The notes: a model not told the origin generated them from the letters alone. Shown: positions 16,048 through 26,077, numbered from the stretch's first letter. The stretch: DNA of 64,000 nucleotides from Kallotenue papyrolyticum (GCF_000526415.1 NZ_JAGA01000002.1:1046001-1110000); one strand, 5' to 3'. A program made the numbers and translations.

Positions 16048-16967
16048 TCACCTCGTCTGCAGTGCTCGTTCCACGTCGGTGCGCCACGGCATAGCCTCTG
16101 CCGTGCCCGGCCGTGTTACGGCTAGTGCCGCGGTGGCTGCGCCCCAGCGTGCCGCTTCCGTCAGCGAACGCCCCTCGGCCAGCGCGACGGCCAGCCCGGC
16201 GATCAAAGCATCGCCCGCGCCGGTGGTGTCTACGGCCGCGACCAGCAGCGCCGGTACCACTTCGGCGATGGTAGCCGAGGCTAGCGCCAGGCCCTGCGCG
16301 CCTAGCGAAACGATCACCGCTCCCACGCCGCGCGCCATGAGACGTTGCGCCGCCTCCAGCGCGGCAACGGGCGTGGTGATAGTGCAGCCCGTGAGCTGTT
16401 GCGCTTCGGTGCGGTTGACGACCGCCACGTCGATCAGCCGCAGGATCGCTTCCGGCAGCTCTTCAGGCGGCGAAAGGTTGAGGATCGTGGTCAGACCGCG
16501 GTCCTTGGCGAGCGTGAGGGCAGCCTCGATGGTGGCCGGTGGCGCGTTGAGATGCGCGCTGAACACGCGGGCCGCGCCGATCAGGGGCTCGGCCCGCGCC
16601 ACGTCCGCAGGGGTGAGCGCCGCGCTGGCACCGGGGTAGGTGAGCGTCACGTTCTCGCCCGCGGCATCGACCACAACCACGCCCAGGCCGGTTGCGTGCT
16701 GCTCGTCGCGCACGACGCAGCGCGTGTCGATCCCTGCACGCTGCCAGCGCGCCAGCGCCAGCTCGGCCCAGGCATCGGTGCCGACGCGCGTGATCAGCAG
16801 CGGTGGCGCGCCCAGCCGCGCCATGGCGATGGCCTGATTGGAGGCTTTGCCGCCGATCTGCGTCTGCGCGGCCTGCGCCACCAGACACTCGCCGCGCGCG
16901 GGCAGCACCGCAGTTCGCAGCATGATATCGATGATGCAACTGCCGAGCACAACGATCGCCGGCGCCT

Positions 16968-16971
<4 letters not shown>
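16048..16971 (-). CDS. PfkB-family (ribokinase-like) sugar kinase
   Basis: 307 aa ATP-dependent kinase of a sugar or nucleoside. It opens with VVLGSCIIDI, then has the PfkB signature 1 region (GGKASNQAIAMARLG, about 38-52). Near the C-terminus DTTGAGDALIAGLAVAL carries the catalytic Asp and the anion hole. The size and both motifs match ribokinases; the substrate is not decided by the sequence. The start overlaps the mgtE stop as ATGA (16968-16971), so it is co-transcribed and coupled with the magnesium transporter gene, an unusual pairing with no obvious metabolic reason. Confidence 0.92.
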
Positions 16972-18344
<1,373 letters not shown>

Positions 18345-18610
18345 GGGCCTGCCCTCCCTGCTTGGTTGATCCGGTGTGCGCGGCGTGGCGGCGCGATACC
18401 GGCGGAGGAGGGCAGCCCGTTGCCCCAGCGCAGGCACGCCGGGGCATGGCCGTGGGTCTTAGCGACCCGGAGGCCAGCCAGGAGTGCGCGCGCAACCGGC
18501 GGTGATCGGCGCGGCGCGACGCCGCCTGGGTGGGTAACTACTGTCCATACGCTTTTGAAAGCTCTTCCCTATCACGCGCGGTGGCGCGGCAAATCTCGGC
18601 GATGAACGCC
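18345..18610 (-). promoter_or_regulatory. Long structured 5' leader of mgtE
   Basis: About 265 transcribed bases precede mgtE without a gene. On the sense strand there are several nested hairpins: GGCGGCG-TCG-CGCCGC, GGGTC-GCTAA-GACCC inside a TGGCC/GGCCA stem, and GCCCCGG ... CTGGGGC. The known M-box word GTTAGGTGAGGCTCC is absent. A magnesium-responsive leader is plausible from position alone. Confidence 0.45.
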
Positions 18611-18616
18611 GCGGGC

Positions 18617-18645
18617 AGTATACGCCTGCCGCGTGGCACCGTCAA
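18617..18645 (-). promoter_or_regulatory. Strong sigma-70-type promoter of mgtE
   Basis: TTGACG, 17 bases, TATACT on the minus strand. It overlaps the end of the FAD oxidoreductase gene frame upstream by only a few bases, so mgtE is an independent unit. Confidence 0.85.
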
Positions 18646-18648
18646 GCG

Positions 18649-20022
18649 CTAGAGCTGTCCGTCGGCGGGCCAGGCGTCCAGCCGGCGCTGATAGGCCGGA
18701 TCGGTATAGCGCTCCAGGCGAAAGGCGGGCGCGTACGGCGGCAGCTCGGCGCCGGTGATATGAGCGGCCAGCAGCTCGGCGGCAGCCGGCGCCGCCATGA
18801 TGCCATAGCCCGACAGCGCGCCGATGACATACGCACCATCCAACGGTAGCGGTCCGATCAGCGGGCGGTTCTCGCGCGTGCGGGTGTAGTAGCCGCCGTC
18901 TACGATCGGCTGCGGCGCGCGCTCGAGGTAGGCACGTAGCTCGGGCAGGAGTTGCGCCAGACCGCGCAGCACGATCTCGGGGTAGGACGGGTCGCTGGGC
19001 GGCGGGAAGCGCGGTTCCATCACGTGCGGGGCGTAGGCCCACAGCATCAGCACGATCGGGCTGTCGGCGCCGCCCTCCGGTCGCAGGTGAACGCCCGGCG
19101 ACAGCGGCTGGGTCAGCCAGCGCGTCTCGTCCGTTTCGGCCAGCAGCGCGCGCTCCGCGTCGCTCCACCAGGGCGCGATCGGATCGGCGGCGATGATCAT
19201 CGGCGCGTCGCGCGGCACGCTGCGGCGATAGTCGTTGAAGGCGACCTTGAGGTGCAGCTCGCAGAACACCGGCAGCTCGCAGTCGAGCAGCCGGCCCACG
19301 TCGGCGAGCAGGGGACCGGCGGCGTTGACAAAGGTAGGCGTGGTGATGTGGGTGGTGCCCTGAGGCGTGGCGACCGTGACGCCGTGAACGCGTCCTCCGT
19401 CGCACCGGACGTACGTTACGCGGCCCTGGAGCAGGCGTGCGCCGTGCGCGCGGGCGCGATCCAGCAGCAGCATGCCGAGCTGGTGCGCGCTGAGCCAGCC
19501 GCAGCGCCGGGCGTGCAGTAGCGCTACCGTCTGCGCGCTCAGGTATGGGAAGTGCCTGCGGATCAGGGCCGGGTCGAGCAGCAGGTCGGCGCCCTCCGGC
19601 TGGCCGTGGTAGCCGTGCGGCGGCGCGGGCTGATACGCCTCGCGTCCTGAGCCGTCGTGGATGCGCAGCGGCCCCGCGCCCAGCGCCGCCGACTCGCGCG
19701 CTGTAGTGATCAGCGCCGGCAGCCGCTGCGCATCGGTGCAGACGTAGAGGTAGCCGCGGCGGTTGAGGCCGAAGCGGTTGTCGGTAGCGTCGGCCAGCGC
19801 TTCCAGCAGATCGATGCTGCGGTTCATCAGGCGCACCATGGCATCGTCGGGACCGGGCCACCAGTTGCGGTAGCACTCGCTGGATTTGTCGCTGGTCAGC
19901 GAGAGCGGCGGACGTTCGTCGATCAGCAGCACATCGCTGATCCCGCGCTGCGTCAGGGCATCCGCCGCCGCGACGCCGGCAATGCCCGCGCCGCAGATCA
20001 CCACGTCGGCGCTGAGAGCCAT
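18649..20022 (-). CDS. FAD-dependent oxidoreductase (DAO family)
   Basis: 457-aa flavoprotein resembling sarcosine/glycine/D-amino-acid oxidases. The dinucleotide-binding motif ICGAGIAGVAAADAL lies at residues 9-23, followed by DVLLIDERPP. FVNAAGPLLADVG (about 235) and the C-terminal TRENRPLIGPLPLDGAYVIGALSGYGIMAAPAAAELLA are typical of the family. It probably oxidises the C-N bond of an amine or amino acid; the substrate is unknown. AGGAGA precedes ATG 20022. The 90-base gap upstream is shared with a divergent small gene. Confidence 0.9.
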   Translation of the reverse strand: MALSADVVICGAGIAGVAAADALTQRGISDVLLIDERPPLSLTSDKSSECYRNWWPGPDDAMVRLMNRSIDLLEALADATDNRFGLNRRGYLYVCTDAQRLPALITTARESAALGAGPLRIHDGSGREAYQPAPPHGYHGQPEGADLLLDPALIRRHFPYLSAQTVALLHARRCGWLSAHQLGMLLLDRARAHGARLLQGRVTYVRCDGGRVHGVTVATPQGTTHITTPTFVNAAGPLLADVGRLLDCELPVFCELHLKVAFNDYRRSVPRDAPMIIAADPIAPWWSDAERALLAETDETRWLTQPLSPGVHLRPEGGADSPIVLMLWAYAPHVMEPRFPPPSDPSYPEIVLRGLAQLLPELRAYLERAPQPIVDGGYYTRTRENRPLIGPLPLDGAYVIGALSGYGIMAAPAAAELLAAHITGAELPPYAPAFRLERYTDPAYQRRLDAWPADGQL

Positions 20023-20115
20023 GCTTCGTCTCCTTGCTTGCTCCCATTGTAGGCCATGTCGCGCGGCTGTTGGTACGCCACGTGCAGAGCCGACGGCAAG
20101 GCACAGGAGGCGACC

Positions 20116-20385
20116 ATGAGCGAGGCGACCAAGCGACCGGAGCCGGATGCTGCGCTGCCACCCGATGCCGACGCGCCGCAGAGCGACCACATTCCCGGCG
20201 TGTTCGGCGAGGTGCCGGTGGCGCATCGGCCCGATCGCGACGGGATCACCGGTCCGGCTGAGGATGCGACGCTCGGCAGCGCTGCCACGGGCGTGCACAA
20301 CCTGGCCGGCGGATCGCGCACACCGCCCGGGGCGGCAGCACGAGCAGCGTTGGCAGCGGGAGCGTCTCGTCCTCGGCGTCGGTGA
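20116..20385 (+). CDS. Small disordered protein of unknown function
   Basis: 89 aa, rich in Ala, Pro, Asp and Gly, with an acidic N-terminal half and an Arg-rich tail (AGASRPRRR). The middle (HIPGVFGEVPVAHRPDRDGI) might be a short conserved motif. AGGAGG stands 5 bases before ATG 20116. No domain is recognised, and low complexity makes it hard to exclude a chance frame, although the ribosome binding site and codon bias favour a gene. Confidence 0.55.
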   Translation: MSEATKRPEPDAALPPDADAPQSDHIPGVFGEVPVAHRPDRDGITGPAEDATLGSAATGVHNLAGGSRTPPGAAARAALAAGASRPRRR

Positions 20386-20442
20386 CACCGGCCAGCGCTA
20401 GACCGCCCGGCAGCCGAACGCGACTGAGGGGGTAAGAGTGTG

Positions 20443-20697
20443 ATGCAGGTACGCCATCCGCACAACGAAGGTTGTTTGACCGCCGATGAGCGCGCCGCGG
20501 TGCTGGCCGCCTGGCGCGACCTCCAGCAGACGATGCAGGCGGTCGGCGCGCTTCTGGAACAGGCCGATGCGCCCTGCGGCGAGCTGTTCCGCCGCTTCGA
20601 GGAGCTGCAACAGGCCTTTGACGCCGTGGAGCGTGAGATCATGCGCGCCCGTCAGCTCCGCGAATTGGATGTGACACAGCAGCTTCCCGGCGCGTAG
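20443..20697 (+). CDS. Small helical protein of unknown function
   Basis: 84 aa forming a probable pair of amphipathic helices (ADERAAVLAAWRDLQQTMQA, then FRRFEELQQAFDAVEREIM). It has no membrane segment or signal peptide. The start is preceded by a weak GGGGGTAAG. The heptad-like spacing of hydrophobic residues suggests a coiled coil or a small four-helix assembly. It lies between the 89-aa gene and an NlpC/P60 gene that has its own promoter. Confidence 0.65.
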   Translation: MQVRHPHNEGCLTADERAAVLAAWRDLQQTMQAVGALLEQADAPCGELFRRFEELQQAFDAVEREIMRARQLRELDVTQQLPGA

Positions 20698-20793
20698 CAC
20701 CGGCCGGGTCCTCAGCCGCCGAGATGCGCAAGGGAGGGCGCGTCTCGGCGCGCACCTGTCTGCCGCCTGATAGTCTCCTCGCACAGGGGTGAT

Positions 20794-20821
20794 TTGACAA
20801 ATCATCAGGTTGCGGTACACT
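20794..20821 (+). promoter_or_regulatory. Sigma-70-type promoter of the NlpC/P60 gene
   Basis: TTGACA, 16 bases, TACACT; the -10 ends about 100 bases before ATG 20924. Confidence 0.85.
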
Positions 20822-20923
20822 GTGCCGCGGCGTTGACCTTCCATGCGTCGGGTCAGCGCGTCCTGGAAGACGGTTGAGAGTGGTTTCTGCAGCCCGGTCG
20901 CTGTAGAACCAGAAGAAGGAGCC

Positions 20924-21778
20924 ATGCGTCAGCATCACTCTGTGCCCTGTAGCACACTGGAAGCGCACGCTACCTGTCGGACCTCGGATCTCCTTGTTTC
21001 CCGAACTCAGCTTCTACATCGCACGCTGCGGCGTGGTCTGCTGGCGCTTGCCATCCCGGCTACGCTGATCGTCGGCAATGCCTGGCCGGCGGCACCGCTG
21101 GCCGGTGACGACGTGGCTCGGCGTATCACCATCACGCTAGCCTCGGCCAGCGTCAATGCCACAGTGACGCCGATCGCAAGTGCATCTGGCGACGTCGCGC
21201 TAGGCGCGCTGCGCGCCGTCGTGTCGTACGACGCGGCGGAACTGGCGCGGCAATTCATCGGCGCGCCCTATCGTTATGGCGGGGCCAGCCCGCGCGGCTT
21301 CGACTGCTCCGGGCTGACCAGCTATGTCTATCGCCAGTTGGGCGTGCAGTTGCCGCGCACGGCGCGCGCGCAGTGGGCCTACGGACAGGGCGAGCGCATC
21401 ACTTCAATTGCCGAGCTGCAGCCGGGCGATCTGGTCTATTTCGAGCGCACCACGCGCGCGCGCGGCGTGACTCATGCCGCGATCTACGTTGGCGATGGCA
21501 TGATGGTCTCGGCCAACTCGCCACGCACGGGCGTGCAGCTTGTCAGCATTAACACCGCCTACTGGCGTACCCGGTTTGTGGGAGGTCTGCGTCCGTTGCG
21601 CGAAGTGCCGGATGAGATCGTCGCTGCGTCGGCACAGCCACCGGCGGATGCGGCAGCAAGCGGCGCTGCGGCGCAGCAGCCGGCAGACGCGACGACCGAT
21701 GACGATACGCCCGACGAGCCCGCCGATCAGGAGGCGAGCGATGAGGCGGTGTCGGCCTCAGGCGAGGCGCACGGCTGA
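20924..21778 (+). CDS. Secreted NlpC/P60 peptidoglycan hydrolase
   Basis: 284 aa, predicted to be exported and to cut peptides in the cell wall. A long signal-like N-terminus contains RTLRRGLLALAIPATLIVGNAW at about 32-53. The NlpC/P60 domain follows at about 112-225: ARQFIGAPYRYGGASPRGFDCSGL holds the catalytic Cys, and THAAIYVGDGMMVSA holds the catalytic His. The C-terminal 60 residues are acidic, low-complexity Ala/Asp/Glu. AAGAAGGAG precedes the ATG. The gene has its own promoter and terminator, so it is a single-gene unit. Confidence 0.92.
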   Translation: MRQHHSVPCSTLEAHATCRTSDLLVSRTQLLHRTLRRGLLALAIPATLIVGNAWPAAPLAGDDVARRITITLASASVNATVTPIASASGDVALGALRAVVSYDAAELARQFIGAPYRYGGASPRGFDCSGLTSYVYRQLGVQLPRTARAQWAYGQGERITSIAELQPGDLVYFERTTRARGVTHAAIYVGDGMMVSANSPRTGVQLVSINTAYWRTRFVGGLRPLREVPDEIVAASAQPPADAAASGAAAQQPADATTDDDTPDEPADQEASDEAVSASGEAHG

Positions 21779-21803
21779 TCACGCCAGGCACATGGCGGCA
21801 TAC

Positions 21804-21838
21804 CGGGGAGTGGGGCCGGCCTCACTCCCCGTCTGTTT
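21804..21838 (+). terminator. Rho-independent terminator after the NlpC/P60 gene
   Basis: A perfect 9-bp stem CGGGGAGTG / CACTCCCCG around a GC-rich loop is followed by TCTGTTT. Confidence 0.85.
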
Positions 21839-21874
21839 GGGCGGAAGATCGGCAGCCCGGGCAGCCCTGACGTG

Positions 21875-21904
21875 TTGGCGCGGGCATGGCAGCTCTGGTA
21901 TGAT
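21875..21904 (+). promoter_or_regulatory. Promoter of the 111-aa gene
   Basis: TTGGCG, 18 bases, TATGAT, with the start codon 24 bases after the -10. Confidence 0.75.
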
Positions 21905-21928
21905 CGCGGCGCGCAAGGAGGGGAGCGC

Positions 21929-22264
21929 ATGATCGACCTGGAAGCGGTGCGCGCCCAGGTCGGGCAGCTCGATCTTGATCAGGTTAGAGCGCGCGGCCTG
22001 GTAGTACTCTATGACGATCGCGCCGGCATGCCGGGTGCGGCAGAGGTGCGGCGCATCGTCAACATGATCGTGGCCGAACATCCGCGCGGCAGCGAACTGT
22101 TTGAGCGCGAGCTGAGCGCCGAGCCGGATGTGCTGACGGATGGCATGACCTTTTTGGTGGATATTCCCGGTGTGCGTCTGATCCCGGCTAGCTCGATCGA
22201 AGCGGTGGAGGCGCTAGCCGAATGTTCGGGTGTGTTGATCGATCTGCGCGGCGCGCGCCCTTGA
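21929..22264 (+). CDS. Uncharacterised 111-aa protein
   Basis: A compact, soluble, mixed alpha/beta protein with an acidic N-terminus (MIDLEAVRAQVGQLDLDQVR). The core LVVLYDDRAGMPGAAEVRRI and the C-terminal VEALAECSGVLIDLRGARP look like conserved structural segments, but I do not recognise the family. AAGGAGGGG lies 6 bases before ATG 21929, and it has its own promoter. It is followed by the second repeat field. It is a real gene on the signal evidence; the function is unknown. Confidence 0.75.
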   Translation: MIDLEAVRAQVGQLDLDQVRARGLVVLYDDRAGMPGAAEVRRIVNMIVAEHPRGSELFERELSAEPDVLTDGMTFLVDIPGVRLIPASSIEAVEALAECSGVLIDLRGARP

Positions 22265-22320
22265 GCGGTGCATGGGCGGCTCCTTCATGGTGCCACGCGC
22301 CCCTGAGATGCGCTCTTTTG

Positions 22321-22485
22321 GCGTGTGGGCGCCAGGCCTACTGTGTACCACCAGCATGCCACTTTGGAGTGCGGGAGCCATGCTCCCGCGGCGCCCGTCC
22401 CACGGGCGCAGGCTACAACGGCAGGTCTGCGCGGTCCCAGCAGGTCACATGGAGGCCTCCGGGCTGGGTGGCGCGCTCCGCGCGC
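22321..22485. repeat. 165-bp direct repeat, copy 1
   Basis: It runs from GCGTGTGGGCGCCAGGCC to GGGTGGCGCGCTCCGCGCGC. It is identical, base for base as read here, to 22871-23035. It contains the hairpins GGGAGCCATGCTCCC and GGCGCCCGTCCCACGGGCGC. Confidence 0.9.
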
Positions 22486-22870
22486 ACGCCAGCCTGGCTT
22501 ACCGTGTACCACCAGCATGCCACTTTGGAGTGCGGGAGCCAGGCCTACTGTGTACCACCAGCATGCCACTTTGGAGTGCGGGAGCCATGCTCCCGCGGCG
22601 CCCGTCCCACGGGCGCCAGTGCGCACCGCGTGGGAAGCTCGATCCTGTTTTGCGCCTCGCTCTCCGACGCAACTGCCCCGCGGCGCGTGGCGCGCCAGCC
22701 TGGTACGCCTTTTGGCGTGCGGGAGCCATGCTCCCGCGGCGCCCGCTCGGGCGCCATCGCTGTGATCGATGCGTGGGTGCGCCGGCGTAGCAAGCGCCTC
22801 CACGACTAGCCTGCGCGCGCGGTGCGCGCGCGCGCCAGCCTGGCTGGCGCACTCCAAAATGCCCGCTTCG

Positions 22871-23035
22871 GCGTGTGGGCGCCAGGCCTACTGTGTACCA
22901 CCAGCATGCCACTTTGGAGTGCGGGAGCCATGCTCCCGCGGCGCCCGTCCCACGGGCGCAGGCTACAACGGCAGGTCTGCGCGGTCCCAGCAGGTCACAT
23001 GGAGGCCTCCGGGCTGGGTGGCGCGCTCCGCGCGC
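22871..23035. repeat. 165-bp direct repeat, copy 2
   Basis: Identical to 22321-22485 over 165 bases. It is flanked on the right by GCCAGCCTGGCTGGCGCACTCCAAAA-type end sequence (in pieces), like the right ends of field 1 elements. Confidence 0.9.
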
Positions 23036-23085
23036 TGCGCCAGCCTGGCTGGCGCACTCCAAAATGCCCGCTTCGGCGTGCGGGA

Positions 23086-23231
23086 GCCAGGCCTACTGTG
23101 TACCACCAGCATGCCACTTTGGAGTGCGGGAGCCATGCTCCCGCGGCGCCCGTCCCACGGGCGCAGGCTACAACGGCAGGTCTGCGCGGTCCCAGCAGGT
23201 CACGTGGAGGCCTCCGGGCTGGGTGGCGCGC
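23086..23231. repeat. Direct repeat, copy 3 (146 bp)
   Basis: It matches copies 1 and 2 from GCCAGGCCTACTGTGTACC onward with a single change (CACATGG to CACGTGG). The first 10 bases of the longer copies are replaced by GCGTGCGGGA. Confidence 0.88.
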
Positions 23232-23287
23232 GGTGCGCGCGCGCCAGCCTGGCTGGCGCATGCCAAAAACGTTTCGGTCTCCCTGTC

Positions 23288-24292
23288 TCAATTCCAGCTC
23301 AGGCGGCTGCGGATGCGCCAGTACTCTGCGGGCGGCTCAGCCAGCTCACGCAGCGCGGCGGCCGCCTGATCATCCCAGACCACCTCCAACGCGCGCAGAT
23401 TGGAACGGAGCTGCTCCACAGTAGTAGCGCCGCTGAGCACGACATCGACCCAGGGTTGGGCTAGCGCCGCGGCCAGCGCCAGGGCATCGAGCGTAGCGCC
23501 GAGCCGCGCAGCCTCACGCTGGAGCACGGCCAGCCTGGCCGCGAAGGCCGCGTCGCGATTGCGCTCGGTCAGGCGACCGTTGGCCAGCGCTTCTTTGACG
23601 ATCACGCCCATGCCCGCTGCATGCGCCTCGGCCAATGCCTCCTCCGCCGAGCGTTCGAGCAGGTTCCAGGTGGCCTGCACGCTATCGAAGAGGCGTGCGC
23701 CGTCGATAGTGATCGTCAGGGCGCGGCGCAGCACGGCAGCCTGCTGCGGGCCGCTGAGGGTCAGGCCGATGGCAATACCCTCGGCTTTGAGGCGCGCCAG
23801 TTCGCGCAACACCGGCAGGTTGTCCAGTACGCCGCTCTCGAAGGTGGCCGAATGGATTTGGTACAGGCGCAGGTAGGGGCCGAGCCAGGCGCGGCTTTCG
23901 GCCCACTGGCGCTGCAGATTGGCCAGCGAGTGGTCCTTGACCTCGTGCACTTCGGCATCGGTGCGCCAACCGGCGGTGTAGATGTAGCCCCACTTCGAGC
24001 TGACCGTGACCTGCGCGGGATCGATCGCCCGCGCGCGCAGCCAGTTGCCCAGAAACTCTTCGGCGCGGCCATAGGAGCGCGCGGCGTCGAAGAGGCGGAT
24101 GCCGTGCTGCCAGGCAGCGTCCAGTACGCTGTGGGTGTGGCGCTCCAGTGCGGCGGGATCGGTCTGATCGCGGAGATCGGCGGCGTGACCCAGGTTGATG
24201 TAGCCGGGCCGTCCCAGCGCGGCCAGGCCCAGGCCGATCGCCGAAACGCGCAGGCCGGTTGCGCCGAGCTGCCGCAGGGGCATGTTGCTCAT
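23288..24292 (-). CDS. Aldo/keto reductase
   Basis: 334-aa NADPH-dependent oxidoreductase fold (TIM barrel). The N-terminus LRQLGATGLRVSAIGLGLAA and the FDAARSYGRAEEFLGNWL segment carry the catalytic Asp and Tyr of the family; VSSKWGYIY and LYQIHSATFE follow. Its substrate is unknown. The start overlaps the sulfurtransferase stop as ATGA at 24289-24292, so it is the third gene of a coupled operon. Confidence 0.92.
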   Translation of the reverse strand: MSNMPLRQLGATGLRVSAIGLGLAALGRPGYINLGHAADLRDQTDPAALERHTHSVLDAAWQHGIRLFDAARSYGRAEEFLGNWLRARAIDPAQVTVSSKWGYIYTAGWRTDAEVHEVKDHSLANLQRQWAESRAWLGPYLRLYQIHSATFESGVLDNLPVLRELARLKAEGIAIGLTLSGPQQAAVLRRALTITIDGARLFDSVQATWNLLERSAEEALAEAHAAGMGVIVKEALANGRLTERNRDAAFAARLAVLQREAARLGATLDALALAAALAQPWVDVVLSGATTVEQLRSNLRALEVVWDDQAAAALRELAEPPAEYWRIRSRLSWN

Positions 24293-25161
24293 GCGGCTTC
24301 CTCCTCCTCCGGCGCGCCGCGTTCGATGGGCCGCGTCGCATCGGTGATCCATTCGCTCCACGAGCCGGCGTAGAGGCGGGGCAGGCCCAAGCCGGCATGC
24401 GCCAGCGCCAGGGCGTTGTGCGCGGCGGTGACCCCCGATCCGCAGTAGAGGATCGCCTGCTCGGCAGGCGCTGTGCCGAGCACCGCGCGCCAGCGCTCGG
24501 CGAGCTGTGCGGGCGGCAGAAAGCGACCATCGGGCGCGAGATTGGCACTGTAGGGCGCGTTGCGCGCGCCGGGGATGTGACCGGCGACCGGATCGATCGG
24601 TTCGACCTCGCCGCGATAGCGTTCGGGCGCACGCGCGTCGATGATCGGCACGTGGGCATCGTGGAGCCGGTGCAGCACCTCCTCGGCGGTGACGACCAGC
24701 TCCGGACGAGGACGCGGCACGAAGCGGCGCGGCGCGCGTTGTTCTACGCCGTTGCGCGCTGGTCGGCCTTCGGCCAGCCAGCGCGGCCAGCCGCCATCCA
24801 GCACCGCCACGGCGTTGTGCCCCAGCCAGCGCAGCAGCCACCACAGTCGTGCCGCAAACGCGCCGCCGGCATCGTCATAGGCGATCACCTGCGTCCGCTC
24901 ATCGATGCCCCATCTTCCGAAGGTGCGCGCCGCGTCCTCCACGGACGGCAGCGGATGGCGACCGGTGCGTCCCGGCACGATCGGTCCGGAGAGATCCTCG
25001 TCCAGATGGGCATAGACCGCGCCAGGGATATGCGCCTGAAGGTAGGCCTGCCGCCCGCGCGCGGGCTGGTCGAGGGCAAAGCGGCAATCGACAATCGCCC
25101 AGTCGGGATCGTCCAAGTGCGCGGCCAGCGTTGCCGAGTCGATCAGGGTGGTGAAGCTCAT
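24289..25161 (-). CDS. Mercaptopyruvate-type sulfurtransferase (two rhodanese domains)
   Basis: 290 aa, with the length and layout of tandem rhodanese proteins. The N-terminal inactive domain includes VDCRFALDQPARGRQAYLQA and IPGAVYAHLDEDLSG. The C-terminal domain ends in ILYCGSGVTA, where Cys (about residue 240) is the sulfur carrier and the CGSGVTA loop is typical of 3-mercaptopyruvate rather than thiosulfate sulfurtransferases. AGGAG precedes ATG 25161, and the previous gene ends just one base before it. It moves sulfur from a donor to thiol or cyanide acceptors. Confidence 0.93.
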   Translation of the reverse strand: MSFTTLIDSATLAAHLDDPDWAIVDCRFALDQPARGRQAYLQAHIPGAVYAHLDEDLSGPIVPGRTGRHPLPSVEDAARTFGRWGIDERTQVIAYDDAGGAFAARLWWLLRWLGHNAVAVLDGGWPRWLAEGRPARNGVEQRAPRRFVPRPRPELVVTAEEVLHRLHDAHVPIIDARAPERYRGEVEPIDPVAGHIPGARNAPYSANLAPDGRFLPPAQLAERWRAVLGTAPAEQAILYCGSGVTAAHNALALAHAGLGLPRLYAGSWSEWITDATRPIERGAPEEEEAA

Positions 25162-25162
25162 C

Positions 25163-26077
25163 TCAGCGCTCCTGTGTGTCATGCAGCCGACGGTGGGCCA
25201 GCCACACGGCAGCCAGATCCCAGAGCGCGTGACCAACGCTCTTGAAGATCACCGGGCCGCTGGCGGGGCGTGGTACGTCGGCAGCCAGCGGCGTGACCTG
25301 CTGCCAGTCGATGCCGGCCTGGATCAGGTCGCCGGCCTCGGCCTGCGCGCCCGTCAGTGTATCCACGTACAGGCGCGCGCGGCGTACCAGCGCCGGTGGC
25401 AGTTCGGCCATGTCGGGGCGAAACGCGCCGACCGCGGCGATAAAGGCATCCTCGCGCACCGTGGCGGGCAACACCGGCGTAGCGCTGGTGGTGGCCGTGA
25501 CGATCAGGGTGACGCGGTCGAGCGCCGCGCCCGGATCGGCGAGCGCCGTCGCGTCGAGGCCGCGCGCGCGGGCCTGCTCCGCCAGCGCCTTGGCATGGGC
25601 GGCGGTGCGGGAGGCCACGTACACCTCGCGCACGCCCAGCCCTTCGGCGAAGGCTTCCAGGTGGGCCTGGCCCTGCGTGCCCGCGCCGACGATCAACAGC
25701 GGACCATCCGGACGGGGCGCGAGCATGCGCGCTGCCAGCAGCGACAGCGCCGCGGTGCGGCGTGCGGTGACCAGCCCGCCGTCGAGCAGCAGCAGCCGTC
25801 GACCGGTAGCCGTGTCCAGCGCCAGCACATCGGCCTGCACGCTCGGCAACTCGAGCGCGGCGTTCGTGGTGTGGACCGTCACGATCTTGATGCTGGTCAG
25901 CGCCGCGCTGGTGGCCGGCATGATCAGCAGCGTGCCGCCGCCGGGCAGTTCAAGGATCGTGCGTGGTGGCGCGCTGACCTCCCCGCGCTGCTGCGCCACC
26001 AGCATGGCGTGCAACTCATCAGCCAGTTCGCTGTAGGGCAACAGCGCCAGCGTTGCGTTGGCTCCCAGGAGCTTCAT
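25163..26077 (-). CDS. Ornithine cyclodeaminase/mu-crystallin family protein
   Basis: 304-aa NAD(P)-binding protein. The Rossmann motif LLIVGAGTQGQAHLEAF lies near residue 125, and the substrate-side segments IMPATSAALTSIKIVTV and DGGLVTARRTAALS fit the family, which includes ornithine cyclodeaminase, alanine dehydrogenase and ketimine reductases. GPVIFKSVGHALWDLA near the C-terminus is a family hallmark. The gene lies first in a tight operon with the sulfurtransferase and aldo/keto reductase, so a role in sulfur amino acid or cyclic imine metabolism is possible. Confidence 0.92.
   Translation of the reverse strand: MKLLGANATLALLPYSELADELHAMLVAQQRGEVSAPPRTILELPGGGTLLIMPATSAALTSIKIVTVHTTNAALELPSVQADVLALDTATGRRLLLLDGGLVTARRTAALSLLAARMLAPRPDGPLLIVGAGTQGQAHLEAFAEGLGVREVYVASRTAAHAKALAEQARARGLDATALADPGAALDRVTLIVTATTSATPVLPATVREDAFIAAVGAFRPDMAELPPALVRRARLYVDTLTGAQAEAGDLIQAGIDWQQVTPLAADVPRPASGPVIFKSVGHALWDLAAVWLAHRRLHDTQER

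Larger units (their letters stand above)
22265..23287. repeat. Intergenic repeat field 2 (no gene)
   Basis: This 1-kb gap is filled with modular GC-rich repeats and no gene. It includes two identical 165-bp direct repeats (22321-22485, 22871-23035), a third 146-bp copy (23086-23231), a shorter nested tandem near 22500-22620, and at 22621-22720 the GGGAAGCTCGATCCTGTTTT word seen in field 1. All frames spell repeat words in several registers. Confidence 0.88.

Noticed and set aside
18345-18610. M-box (ykoK) magnesium riboswitch before mgtE
   Set aside because: The conserved words, including GTTAGGTGAGGCTCC, are not found; only unrelated hairpins are seen.
22265-23287. CRISPR array in repeat field 2
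   Set aside because: Repeats are 146-165 bp and contiguous with hairpin modules; there are no uniform 25-40 bp repeats with unique spacers, and no cas genes.
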